Shown: positions 17,105-24,946, counted from the stretch's first letter. The stretch: DNA of 51,256 bases from Geodermatophilus sp. DF01-2 (GCF_004571065.1 NZ_SPQN01000018.1:1-51256), one strand, 5' to 3'. Notes: generated from the sequence alone by a model not told the origin. A program made the numbers and translations.

Positions 17105-18112
17105 TCAGGAGGCGGCCGTCGCTGCGGCGCGCCGCTTGGCCGCCAGTCGGACCGGGTCGGGCCACTTCACGCCGTACGCCCAGCCCAGCTTCTCGAACAC
17201 CCAGATCACGCGGGCGCTGATGTCGATCTGCCCGCGCAGCACGCCGTGCCGGGCGCACGTCGGGTCGGCGTGGTGCAGGTTGTGCCACGACTCGCCGGCG
17301 CTGAGGATCGCCAGCGGCCAGAAGTTGGTGGCGCGGTCCCGCGAGACGAAGGGCCGGTCGCCGACGACGTGGCACACCGAGTTGATCGACCAGGTCACGT
17401 GGTGCAGGAGCGCCACCCGGACCAGGCCGGCCCAGAAGAACGCCGTCCAGGCACCGGCCCAGCTGCCCGTCACCAGGCCGCCGACGACGGCCGGCAGCGC
17501 CAGGCTGAGAAACGCCCAGACGACGAACAGCCGGCTGGTGCGGCGCAGCGTGGCGTCCTTGAGCAGGTCGGGGGCGTAGCGCTCGGCGTTGGTCTGCCGG
17601 CGGTCGAACAGCCAGCCCAGGTGCGCGTGCCACATGCCCTTGAGCAGCGCGCGGGCGTCGGTGCCGTAGCGCCACGGGGAGTGCGGATCGCCCTCGCGGT
17701 CGGAGAAGGCGTGGTGGCGGCGGTGGTCGGCCACCCACTGCACGACCGGTCCCTGGATGGCCATGCAGCCGACGACGGCCAGCGCGACGCGCAGCGGCCG
17801 GGTGGCCTTGAAGGATCCGTGGGTGAAGTACCGGTGGTAGCCGACGGTGATGCCCAGCAGGGTCAGGAAGTAGAAGCCCACGGCGAGGCCGACGTCGAGC
17901 CAGGACAGGCCCCAACCCCAGACCGCGGGCACGACCGCGGCCAGGGCCAGGAACGGCACGACGACGAAGACGTAGAGCGTGACCTGCTCGAGCGCCCCCT
18001 TCTCCTTGCCGAAGGCATTGGCCGGCAGCCCGGCGTCGGGGACGGCCGGGCGCAGGACCGGGGCCGTGGGCCGGGTGGGGGCAGGAGCGGACAAGCGGCC
18101 TCCAGGGCTCAT
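17105..18112 (-). CDS. Acyl-CoA desaturase (membrane fatty-acid desaturase)
   Basis: 335 aa di-iron membrane desaturase that introduces a cis double bond (typically delta-9) into acyl-CoA or acyl-lipid. The three histidine boxes are intact: HRYFTH (about residue 92), HRRHH (about 129) and HNLHH (about 262). Four hydrophobic stretches lie at about 44-64, 68-88, 185-205 and 208-228. The GYHRYFTHGSFKA and WRYGTDAR-type segments match stearoyl-CoA desaturase relatives. No fused cytochrome b5 or ferredoxin reductase domain, so external redox partners are needed. It would adjust membrane fluidity. The ATG at 18112 lacks an SD; a -10-like TAGCTT is 40 nt upstream. Confidence 0.92.
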   Translation of the reverse strand: MSPGGRLSAPAPTRPTAPVLRPAVPDAGLPANAFGKEKGALEQVTLYVFVVVPFLALAAVVPAVWGWGLSWLDVGLAVGFYFLTLLGITVGYHRYFTHGSFKATRPLRVALAVVGCMAIQGPVVQWVADHRRHHAFSDREGDPHSPWRYGTDARALLKGMWHAHLGWLFDRRQTNAERYAPDLLKDATLRRTSRLFVVWAFLSLALPAVVGGLVTGSWAGAWTAFFWAGLVRVALLHHVTWSINSVCHVVGDRPFVSRDRATNFWPLAILSAGESWHNLHHADPTCARHGVLRGQIDISARVIWVFEKLGWAYGVKWPDPVRLAAKRRAAATAAS

Positions 18113-18152
18113 CGTGCGGTCCGGCGAGGCCGCCGTCCCGGTACGGCTCCGT

Positions 18153-18158
18153 AAGCTA
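18153..18158 (-). promoter_or_regulatory. Possible -10 box of the desaturase gene (TAGCTT)
   Basis: On the minus strand TAGCTT fits TANNNT and stands 40 nt before the ATG. A second candidate, TACGGT, lies 10 nt further upstream. No -35 is recognisable. Confidence 0.35.
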
Positions 18159-18226
18159 CGCCACCGTAGGGAGCGCCGCCCGTCGGGCCCGGGCGCGTGC
18201 GCCGGGCCCGCGCAGGGCCGGGCGCC

Positions 18227-18232
18227 TAGGCT
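18227..18232 (+). promoter_or_regulatory. Possible -10 box for tRNA-Gln (TAGGCT)
   Basis: TAGGCT fits TANNNT and is 51 nt before the mature tRNA 5' end. Transcription could continue into glmU. Confidence 0.4.
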
Positions 18233-18283
18233 CCAGGAGGACGCCGGCCCGGGGTCCGCGCCGTCCGCCGGCGGCGCCCGCGA

Positions 18284-18356
18284 TGGGGGATGGGGTAATC
18301 GGCAGCCCGCCGGCCTTTGGAGCCGGGAAGTCTCGGTTCGAGTCCGAGTCCCCCAG
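18284..18356 (+). tRNA. tRNA-Gln (anticodon TTG)
   Basis: Cloverleaf with a 7-bp acceptor (TGGGGGA with TCCCCCA), a D arm GGG/CCC, an anticodon stem CCGGC/GCCGG around loop CTTTGGA giving TTG, a T stem CTCGG/CCGAG with loop TTCGAGT, and discriminator G73 as expected for glutamine. CCA is not encoded. It sits 32 bp before glmU on the same strand; tRNA-Gln next to glmU is common in actinobacteria. Confidence 0.95.
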
Positions 18357-18388
18357 CAGAAGTCGACGCTCGAGGTCCGAGGAGCTCC

Positions 18389-19885
18389 GTGACCCAACCG
18401 CTGCCGCCGGGTGCCACCGCCGAGGGCGGGGTCGCCGCCGTCGTCGTCCTCGCTGCCGGCCAGGGCACCCGCATGAAGTCGTCGCTGCCCAAGGTGCTGC
18501 ACACCCTCGGCGGCCGCAGCATGCTCGGCCACGTCCTGGCCGCGGCGGCGCCGCTGGCCGCCCGGCACACCCTCGTGGTGGTCGGCGCCGGCCGGGAGGC
18601 CGTCGAGGACCACCTGGCGCAGGTCGCTCCGGGCGCGCAGCCGGTGCTCCAGGAGCAGCAGCGCGGATCGGGTCACGCGGCGGCGGTGGCGTTGGCCGCC
18701 GTCCCCGACCTCGACGGGCCGGTGCTGCTGGTCAACGGCGACGCCCCCCTGCTGCGGCCCGAGACGGTCACCGCGCTGCTCGACGCGCACCGTGCGGCGG
18801 GCAACGTGCTCACCGTGCTCACTGCCGAGGTCGACGACCCGACCGGGCTGGGCCGGATCGTCCGGGGCGCCGACGGCGCGGTGCGGGCCATCGTCGAGGA
18901 GCGCGACGCCACCCCCGAGCAGCGGACGGTCCGCGAGGTCAACGCCGGCGTCTACGTCGGCGAGGCCGCGCCCCTGCGCCGGGCGCTGGGCCTCCTCGGC
19001 GAGGACAACGACCAGGGCGAGCAGTACCTCACCGACGTGCTCGGCCTGCTGGTCGCCGAGGGCGCTCCCGTGGGCGGCGCCCCGGCCGAGGACCCGGTCG
19101 ACGTGCTGGGCTGCAACGACCGCCGGGAGCTCGCTGCCCGCCGCCGCACCCTCAACGACCGGGTGCTCGACGAGCTCATGCGCGCCGGCGTCACCGTCGT
19201 CGACCCGGCCACCACGTGGGTCGACGTCACGGTCACCGTCGCGCCGGACGCGCTGCTCGAGCCCGGCGCCCAGCTGAGGGGGACGACGTCGGTGGGCACC
19301 GGCGCCGTCGTCGGGCCGGACACCACCCTGGTCGACACCGAGGTCGGGGCGGGCGCCGGCGTGGTGCGCTCGCACGTCCTCGGCGCGGTCGTCGGCCCGG
19401 AGGCCACCGTCGGCCCGTTCAGCTACCTGCGGCCGGGCACCCGGCTGGCTGCCGGGGCCAAGGTCGGGGCCTTCGTCGAGACCAAGAACGTCGAGGTCGG
19501 GGAGGGGTCGAAGGTCCCGCACCTGTCCTACGTCGGCGATGCCACGATCGGGCGCGGCGCGAACATCGGGGCGGCCACCGTCTTCGTCAACTACGACGGC
19601 GTGGAGAAGCACCACACGACCGTCGGCGATCACGTGCGGATCGGCTCCGACACCATGCTCGTGGCGCCGGTCACCGTCGGGGACGGCGCCTACACCGCGG
19701 CCGGCTCGGTCATCACCACCGACGTCCCGCCGGGGGCGATGGGCGTCGCGCGGGCCCGCCAGCGCAATGTGGCACGCTGGGTCCAGCGGCGCCGTCCCGG
19801 GACGGCCGCCGCGAAGGCCGCCGAAGCGGCCGGGGATGCAGGGGCCGACGCGGCGGCCGACACTCGTGCGGAGGCGTCCGAGTAG
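18389..19885 (+). CDS. glmU: Bifunctional GlmU (GlcN-1-P acetyltransferase / GlcNAc-1-P uridyltransferase)
   Basis: 498 aa enzyme making UDP-GlcNAc for peptidoglycan and other glycans. The N-terminal pyrophosphorylase has VVLAAGQGTRMKSSLPKVLH (about residues 19-38), QRGSGHAAAVA and LLVNGDAPLL; Asp in NGDAPL binds Mg2+. The linker is followed by a left-handed beta-helix of hexapeptide repeats from about residue 265 to 455, with the acetyltransferase residues in YLRPGTRL, FVETKNVEVGEGSK, YVGDATIGRGANIGA and NYDGVEKHHT. The Ala/Arg-rich tail of about 40 residues is typical of actinobacteria. GTG 18389 follows GAGGAG; upstream frame reads into the tRNA. It precedes prs, which uses the nucleotide-sugar/PRPP side of metabolism, by 48 bp. 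Confidence 0.96.
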   Translation: MTQPLPPGATAEGGVAAVVVLAAGQGTRMKSSLPKVLHTLGGRSMLGHVLAAAAPLAARHTLVVVGAGREAVEDHLAQVAPGAQPVLQEQQRGSGHAAAVALAAVPDLDGPVLLVNGDAPLLRPETVTALLDAHRAAGNVLTVLTAEVDDPTGLGRIVRGADGAVRAIVEERDATPEQRTVREVNAGVYVGEAAPLRRALGLLGEDNDQGEQYLTDVLGLLVAEGAPVGGAPAEDPVDVLGCNDRRELAARRRTLNDRVLDELMRAGVTVVDPATTWVDVTVTVAPDALLEPGAQLRGTTSVGTGAVVGPDTTLVDTEVGAGAGVVRSHVLGAVVGPEATVGPFSYLRPGTRLAAGAKVGAFVETKNVEVGEGSKVPHLSYVGDATIGRGANIGAATVFVNYDGVEKHHTTVGDHVRIGSDTMLVAPVTVGDGAYTAAGSVITTDVPPGAMGVARARQRNVARWVQRRRPGTAAAKAAEAAGDAGADAAADTRAEASE

Positions 19886-19933
19886 GGCCGTGCGCCGGCT
19901 CGACCGAAGCGACGAGCAGGGGTAGACGAGCCG

Positions 19934-20914
19934 ATGAGTGCCATCCGGCAGACCACCAGCAAGAGCCTGATGCTCTTCTCCGGCCGGGCCTTCCCCCAGC
20001 TGACCGACGAGATCGCCGGCCACCTGGGGGTCACGCCCACCCCCACCGCATCCTACGAGTTCGCCAACGGCGAGCTGTTCGTGCGCTTCGAGGAGTCGGT
20101 CCGCGGCTGCGACGCGTTCGTGGTGCAGAGCCACACCGCGCCGCTGAACACCTGGCTCATGGAGCAGCTGATCATGGTCGACGCGCTCAAGCGGGCGTCG
20201 GCCAAGCGGATCAGCGTCGTCGCGCCGTTCTTCCCCTACGCCCGCCAGGACAAGAAGCACCGCGGCCGCGAGCCCATCTCCGCCCGCCTGGTCGCCGACC
20301 TGTTCAAGACCGCCGGTGCCGACCGGCTGATGACCGTCGACCTGCACACCGCGCAGATCCAGGGCTTCTTCGACGGCCCGGTCGACCACCTCTTCGCCCT
20401 CGACCTGCTCGTCGGCCACGTGAAGGAGCGCTGGGGCGACCGCGACATCACCGTCGTCTCGCCGGACTCCGGGCGGGTGCGGGTCTCCGAGCGGTGGAGC
20501 GACAAGCTGGGCGGCGTCCCGCTGGCCTTCATCCACAAGACCCGTGACCCGATGCGACCCAACGAGGTCGTCGCCAACCGTGTCGTCGGCGAGGTCGAGG
20601 GTCGGGCCTGTGTCCTGGTCGACGACATGATCGACACCGGCGGCACGATCGTGAAGGCCGCCGAGACCCTGTTCGAGGCCGGTGCGGCCGACGTCATCGT
20701 CGCCGCCACCCACGGCGTCCTCTCCGGCCCGGCGGTGGACCGGCTGAAGAACAGCCGCGTCAGCGAGGTGATCGTGACCAACACGCTGCCGATCGAGCCG
20801 GCCCGCCAGTTCGACAAGCTGACCGTCCTCTCGATCGCCCCGCTGCTGGCCCGGGCGATCAAGGAGGTCTTCGAGGACGGCTCGGTGACCAGCCTCTTCG
20901 ACGGGGCGAGTTGA
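19934..20914 (+). CDS. prs: Ribose-phosphate pyrophosphokinase (PRPP synthetase)
   Basis: 326 aa class I enzyme converting ribose 5-phosphate and ATP to PRPP for nucleotide, His and Trp synthesis and, in actinobacteria, decaprenyl-phosphoryl-arabinose. Motifs: EFANGELFVRFEESVRG, FFPYARQDKKHRGREPISARLVADL (flexible-loop and ATP region), the metal-binding VDLHTAQIQGFFDGPVDHL (about residues 134-152) and the PRPP-binding ACVLVDDMIDTGGTIV (about 226-241). Length is normal. It follows glmU closely, as in M. tuberculosis (Rv1018c-Rv1017c). A TACC-loop hairpin starts 5 bp after the stop. Confidence 0.96.
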   Translation: MSAIRQTTSKSLMLFSGRAFPQLTDEIAGHLGVTPTPTASYEFANGELFVRFEESVRGCDAFVVQSHTAPLNTWLMEQLIMVDALKRASAKRISVVAPFFPYARQDKKHRGREPISARLVADLFKTAGADRLMTVDLHTAQIQGFFDGPVDHLFALDLLVGHVKERWGDRDITVVSPDSGRVRVSERWSDKLGGVPLAFIHKTRDPMRPNEVVANRVVGEVEGRACVLVDDMIDTGGTIVKAAETLFEAGAADVIVAATHGVLSGPAVDRLKNSRVSEVIVTNTLPIEPARQFDKLTVLSIAPLLARAIKEVFEDGSVTSLFDGAS

Positions 20915-20919
20915 GCTGT

Positions 20920-20933
20920 CGTCCTACCGGACG
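20920..20933 (+). terminator. Small TACC-loop hairpin after prs
   Basis: CGTCC-TACC-GGACG begins 5 bp after the stop and is followed by CCCCGCG, the same arrangement as at 12876-12893. Confidence 0.45.
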
Positions 20934-20940
20934 GCCCCGC

Positions 20941-20992
20941 GATGACACTGCGGTCCTCCGGACGCACCGCGGCCAGGTGCCGTTCCCGACCT
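20941..20992 (+). repeat. Dispersed intergenic repeat, family 2, copy after prs
   Basis: Blocks TGACACTGC, TCCTCCGGACGCACCGCG, GCCAGGTGCCGTTCCC occur in the same order as in the minus-strand copy at 11932-11986, with a few indels between them. Confidence 0.6.
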
Positions 20993-21013
20993 GACCTGCG
21001 CCCTCCCCGTGTC

Positions 21014-21047
21014 CCGGTCGGGAGGCCCTCCGGGCCCCCGCGACCGG
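21014..21047. terminator. Hairpin between convergent prs and small hypothetical gene
   Basis: CCGGTCG pairs with CGACCGG, and a GGCC/GGCC stem is nested inside. It lies between the two convergent stops. Confidence 0.4.
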
Positions 21048-21132
21048 CCCACTCCGGCCGTGTGCCGTTCCCGGCCTGGGAGCCGGGCGTCAGCCGCCCT
21101 CCCCGGCTCGCGCTTCCGTCTCGCCGGGGGAT

Positions 21133-21510
21133 TCAGCCCGTGAAGGGCAGGGGCACCGGTTCGGCGAGCCGGGAGCGCAGGCGCAGCGCCAACGTCTGGG
21201 GGCCCGAGACCCGGCTGGTGTCGAAGAAAGTGACCTCGTTGACGCGTCCGGCCAGCGGCTGCACCGTCGAGGCGACCAGGGGACACGTCCGGCCGGATGC
21301 GTCGGTGAGGTGGTGGGCCTCGCGGAGGCCCCGGTGCTCGTCCGCGAGGCACTCGGGCCACGACAGGTGCACGCTGAGGTGGTCGAGCCACTCGGTGACC
21401 AGCAGCAGCGTGACGGCCGTCCGGCCGGGTGCGGCGACGACGATCTGCGGCGCCCACGTATTCCGGACGTGGGCCGTCCCGGCGTGCCCACCTGGGAGCG
21501 CCACTGACAT
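21133..21510 (-). CDS. Small hypothetical protein
   Basis: 125 aa, no signal peptide and no membrane segment. The ATG is preceded by GGAGAGG at 8 nt. Strands of hydrophobic residues alternate with charged loops (APQIVVAAPGRTAVTLLLVTEWLDHLSVHLSWPEC, then VNEVTFFDTSRVSGPQTLALRLRSRL), suggesting a small beta-sandwich or beta-rich fold. Two Cys residues (near 55 and 76) are not in a known motif. The family is not recognised. It lies alone between prs and the sulfate-activation genes, divergent from the APS-kinase gene 175 bp away. Good RBS and codon bias support it as real. Confidence 0.6.
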   Translation of the reverse strand: MSVALPGGHAGTAHVRNTWAPQIVVAAPGRTAVTLLLVTEWLDHLSVHLSWPECLADEHRGLREAHHLTDASGRTCPLVASTVQPLAGRVNEVTFFDTSRVSGPQTLALRLRSRLAEPVPLPFTG

Positions 21511-21685
21511 CGGTTGTGCCTCTCCGTTCGGTGCCGCCGTGGATGCCGGGCGGTCAGGACAGCCTGCGCGCGCGCCCGGGAACGGGGCAACGAGCGCTCA
21601 CCCCGCCGGGTGACCGGTCCCGTCCGGTGCGCCGCTCCGCGTGGGTGGCGGCGTCCGGCGTCGGCGCCCTGGGAGGATGGCCGGC

Positions 21686-22774
21686 GTGTCCGGCCGCACC
21701 AGACTCAGTGACGTCCAGGTCGCCGCGGTGGCCCGCCACCACTTCGGCCTGAGCCCCGTCGCGCCCGCCCTGCCGCCGTCCGATGACTTCGAGGACGCTC
21801 AGGGCGTGCTGGTGGCCGTCCGCGACGGCGCGGACCTCCGGGTGACCGAGATCCCGCGCTGGCGGTCGCCGACCGACGTGGCCCGGCGCCTCCGGGAGCG
21901 GGGGTGGGCCACCCCCGCCGCCTGGGTCGGTCTGCCGCCGGCCGACGCCGCGGAGTTGCCCGCGCAGGTCCTCGCCCTGCTGCCCGCGGCCGGGGCGCCC
22001 GCGGACTCCGCGTCCATCTCCTCCGGCGCCGCCGCGTGGGCCGGCGTCCGGTCCACCGGCCGGGAGGTGGAGCTCGTGCCCGTGCCGGTGACGGCGGCGG
22101 AGCCGGAGGTGAGCTGGGCGCAGCTCACCGAGGGCTACGGCGCGACGCTCCTGGGCAGCAGCGTCGATCCCGAACCGGCGCGGACCGGCGGCACGGTGCT
22201 GTTCTTCACCGGCCTGTCGGGCGCGGGCAAGTCGACGATCGCCGCCCGGGTCGTGGAGCTGCTGCTGGAGGGCGGACGCAGCGTGACCCTGCTCGACGGC
22301 GACGAGGTGCGCCACCACCTGTCCGCCGGTCTCGGGTTCTCCCAGGCCGACCGCGACACCAACGTGCGGCGGATCGGCTGGGTGGCCGCGCAGATCGCCA
22401 AGCACGGCGGCACCGCCGTGTGCGCGCCGATCGCCCCGTACGCCGCCGTCCGTGCCGACGTGCGCCGCGAGGTCGAGGCCCAGGCCGGGCGGGGCAGCTT
22501 CGTGCTGGTGCACGTCGCCACCCCGCTGGCCGAGTGCGAGGCACGCGACCGCAAGGGCCTCTACGCGCGAGCGCGGACGGGCGAGATCCCGGCGTTCACC
22601 GGGATCAGCGACCCGTACGAGGCGCCCACCGACGCCGAGGTCACCGTCGACACCACGGGCAAGGACGTCGACGCGTGCGCCCGCCTGGTGCTCGACGCGG
22701 TGCTCGCCGGCCCCCTGCAGGCTCCCGCCCCGTCGGCCCCGCCCCGAGGCTCGGCCCGAGCCTGCGAGGGGTGA
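21686..22774 (+). CDS. cysC: APS kinase (adenylyl-sulfate kinase) with a long N-terminal extension
   Basis: About 362 aa. The C-terminal half (from about residue 170) is a complete APS kinase making PAPS: FFTGLSGAGKSTIA (Walker A), LLDGDEVRHHLSAGLGFSQADRDTNVRRIGWVA, CAPIAPYAAVR, and the lid KGLYARARTGEIPAFTGISDPYEAP. The first 165 residues match nothing I recognise; they are acidic/Ala-rich with a beta-alpha pattern and might be a remnant of an ATP-sulfurylase-like PUA domain, but no HxGH motif is present. Starts considered: GTG 21686 (GGAGG 9 nt upstream) or ATG 21677. The last dozen codons, after LQAPAPSAP, are supplied by a family-1 repeat. It is convergent with cysN. Confidence 0.85.
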   Translation: MSGRTRLSDVQVAAVARHHFGLSPVAPALPPSDDFEDAQGVLVAVRDGADLRVTEIPRWRSPTDVARRLRERGWATPAAWVGLPPADAAELPAQVLALLPAAGAPADSASISSGAAAWAGVRSTGREVELVPVPVTAAEPEVSWAQLTEGYGATLLGSSVDPEPARTGGTVLFFTGLSGAGKSTIAARVVELLLEGGRSVTLLDGDEVRHHLSAGLGFSQADRDTNVRRIGWVAAQIAKHGGTAVCAPIAPYAAVRADVRREVEAQAGRGSFVLVHVATPLAECEARDRKGLYARARTGEIPAFTGISDPYEAPTDAEVTVDTTGKDVDACARLVLDAVLAGPLQAPAPSAPPRGSARACEG

Positions 22775-22790
22775 GGAGGACGGGGTCCTT
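22735..22790 (-). repeat. Dispersed palindromic intergenic repeat, family 1, copy d
   Basis: Read on the minus strand it starts AAGGACCCCGTCC and ends GGGGCGGGGCC. Relative to copies a and b, an A in the right arm is replaced by G, keeping the pair as U-G. It encodes the C-terminal tail and stop of the APS-kinase gene and abuts the cysN stop. Confidence 0.75.
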
Positions 22791-24032
22791 TCAGAGGATC
22801 ATCCCGGCGCCGACGGTCGCGTTGGTCGCCTCGTCGACGAGGATGAAGCTGCCGGTCGTCCGGTTGACCCGGTAGGGGTCGGTGAACAGCGGGGCGGTGA
22901 CCCGCAGCTGCAGCCGGCCGATCTCGTTGAGCGCGAGCGCCGCGGTGCCCTCGTCGCGGTGCAGGGTGTTCACGTCCAGCCGGTAGCGCAGGTCCTTGAC
23001 CATGGCCCGCGCCGAGCGGGTGGTGTGCTTGATCGCGTACTTGCCGCCCGGCCGCATGGGTTCCTCGTGCAGCCAGCACACCATCGCCTCGACGTCCTGG
23101 GAGACGGCGGGCTGGTTGTGCGGCCGGCAGACCATGTCGCCGCGGGAGACGTCGATCTCGTCCTCGAGCCGGATGGTCACCGACATGGGGGGGAACGCCT
23201 CGGCGACCGGACCGTCCTTGGTCTCGATGGCGGCGATCCGCGACGGAAGCCCTGAGGGCAGCACGACGACGTCGTCACCGGGCTTGAGGACGCCGCCGGC
23301 GACCTGCCCGGCGTAGCCGCGGTAGTCGTGGTGGGCGGAGGACTGCGGGCGGACGACGTACTGCACCGGGAACCGCGCATCGATGAGGTTGCGGTCGGAG
23401 GCGATGTGCAGCTCCTCCAGGTGGTGCAGCAGCGAGCTGCCCTCGTACCAGGGCAGGTTCGCCGACCGGCCGACGACGTTGTCGCCGGCCAGCGCCGACA
23501 CCGGGATGACGGTGAGGTCGCCGACGTCGAGCTTGGCGGCGAAGTGCCGGAACTCGGTCGCGATCGCGTCGAAGACGCCCTGGTCGTAGTCGACGAGGTC
23601 CATCTTGTTGACGCACAGCACCAGGTGCGGGACGCGCAGCAGCGACGCCAGGAAGGCATGCCGCCGGCTCTGCTCGACCAGGCCCTTGCGCGCGTCGACC
23701 AGGATCAGCGCGGCGTTGGCGGTCGAGGCGCCGGTGACCATGTTGCGGGTGTACTGGATGTGCCCCGGGGTGTCGGCGACGATGAACTTCCGCTTCGGCG
23801 TCGCGAAGTAGCGGTAGGCGACGTCGATGGTGATGCCCTGCTCCCGCTCGGCGCGCAGACCGTCGGTGAGCAGCGCCAGGTTGGTGTACTCGTCGCCGCG
23901 CTGGGCGCTGGTGCGCTCCACGGCCTCCAACTGGTCGCTGAAGATGGACTTGGTGTCGTGCAGCAGGCGGCCGATCAGCGTGCTCTTGCCGTCGTCCACC
24001 GACCCGGCGGTGGCGAACCGCAGCATCTCCAT
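22791..24032 (-). CDS. cysN: Sulfate adenylyltransferase subunit 1 (GTPase CysN)
   Basis: 413 aa EF-Tu-like GTPase that drives ATP sulfurylase with CysD. GTP-binding motifs: G1 AGSVDDGKSTLIGRLL (about residues 9-24), G3 VADTPGHIQYTRNM (about 86), G4 CVNKMDLVDYD (about 141) and G5 VSALAGDN (about 176). Two beta-barrel domains follow, ending INRTTGSF-like with VNRTTGSFILVDEATNATVGAG. Unlike M. tuberculosis CysNC, no APS kinase is fused at the C-terminus; that activity is encoded by the convergent cysC-type gene. The ATG overlaps the cysD stop by one base (TGATG). Confidence 0.95.
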   Translation of the reverse strand: MEMLRFATAGSVDDGKSTLIGRLLHDTKSIFSDQLEAVERTSAQRGDEYTNLALLTDGLRAEREQGITIDVAYRYFATPKRKFIVADTPGHIQYTRNMVTGASTANAALILVDARKGLVEQSRRHAFLASLLRVPHLVLCVNKMDLVDYDQGVFDAIATEFRHFAAKLDVGDLTVIPVSALAGDNVVGRSANLPWYEGSSLLHHLEELHIASDRNLIDARFPVQYVVRPQSSAHHDYRGYAGQVAGGVLKPGDDVVVLPSGLPSRIAAIETKDGPVAEAFPPMSVTIRLEDEIDVSRGDMVCRPHNQPAVSQDVEAMVCWLHEEPMRPGGKYAIKHTTRSARAMVKDLRYRLDVNTLHRDEGTAALALNEIGRLQLRVTAPLFTDPYRVNRTTGSFILVDEATNATVGAGMIL

Positions 24033-24946
24033 CAGAAGTACCCCTCCCGCTTCCGGTCCTCCATGGCGGCCTCGCTGGCCCGGTCGTCGGCGCGGGTGGC
24101 GCCGCGCTCGGTGATGCGGGTGGCGGCGACCTCCTCGACGATGTCGTCGACCGTGCGGGCGGCGGACTCCACCGCACCGGTGCAGGTGGTGTCGCCGACG
24201 GTGCGGTAGCGCACCGTGGCCTCGAACGGCTCCTCGCCCTCGAGCAGTGGCACGTGGTCGCTCGGCCACAGGAGCATGCCGTCGCGCAGCACCAGCCGGC
24301 GGCGGTGGGCGAAGTAGATCGACGGCAGCTCGATGCCCTCGCGGCCGATGTACTGCCAGATGTCGAGCTCGGTCCAGTTGGACAGCGGAAAGACGCGGAT
24401 GTGCTCGCCGCGGTGGTGCCGGCCGTTGTACAGCGCCCACAGCTCGGGACGCTGGTTCTTCGGGTCCCACTGGCCGAACTCGTCGCGGAAGGAGAACACC
24501 CGCTCCTTCGCGCGGGCCTTCTCCTCGTCGCGTCGTGCGCCGCCGAAGGCGGCGTCGAAGCCGTGCTCCTCGATGGCGTCGAGCAGGGTGACCGTCTGGA
24601 GCGGGTTCCGGCTGGCCCGGGGCCCCTTCTGCTCGCGCACCCGACCCTTGTCGATGGACTCCTGCACCGAGGCGACGATCAACTGCACGCCGGCCTCGGC
24701 GACCCGCCGGTCGCGGTACTCGATCACCTCGGGGAAGTTGTGCCCGGTGTCCACGTGCATCACCGGGAAGGGGATGCGCCCCGGCCAGAACGCCTTCTCG
24801 GCCAGGTGCAGCATCACGATCGAGTCCTTGCCGCCGGAGAACAGCAGCACCGGGCGCTCGAACTCGGCGGCGACCTCCCGGAGGACGTGCACGGCCTCGG
24901 CCTCGAGCGCGTCGAGGTGGCCGAGTTCGTAGAGCGTCGTCGTCAC
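24032..24946 (-). CDS. cysD: Sulfate adenylyltransferase subunit 2 (CysD)
   Basis: 304 aa PP-loop enzyme that forms APS from sulfate and ATP in complex with CysN. Motifs: the PP-loop LLFSGGKDSIVMLHLA (about residues 35-50), PVMHVDTGHNFPEVIEYRD, AFGGARRDEEKARAKERVFSFRDE (about 160), SNWTELDIWQYI, YFAHRR and RYRTVGDTTCTGAV, and the C-terminal GATRADDRASEAAMEDRKREGYF. Full length. GTG overlaps the cysQ stop (GTGA), so cysQ, cysD and cysN are translationally coupled. Confidence 0.96.
   Translation of the reverse strand: MTTTLYELGHLDALEAEAVHVLREVAAEFERPVLLFSGGKDSIVMLHLAEKAFWPGRIPFPVMHVDTGHNFPEVIEYRDRRVAEAGVQLIVASVQESIDKGRVREQKGPRASRNPLQTVTLLDAIEEHGFDAAFGGARRDEEKARAKERVFSFRDEFGQWDPKNQRPELWALYNGRHHRGEHIRVFPLSNWTELDIWQYIGREGIELPSIYFAHRRRLVLRDGMLLWPSDHVPLLEGEEPFEATVRYRTVGDTTCTGAVESAARTVDDIVEEVAATRITERGATRADDRASEAAMEDRKREGYF

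Noticed and set aside
17105-20713. Minus-strand open frame of about 1200 codons running across glmU and prs
   Set aside because: Only its last 335 codons are a real gene (the desaturase). The rest is the antisense of glmU, tRNA-Gln and prs and is open only because of high GC.
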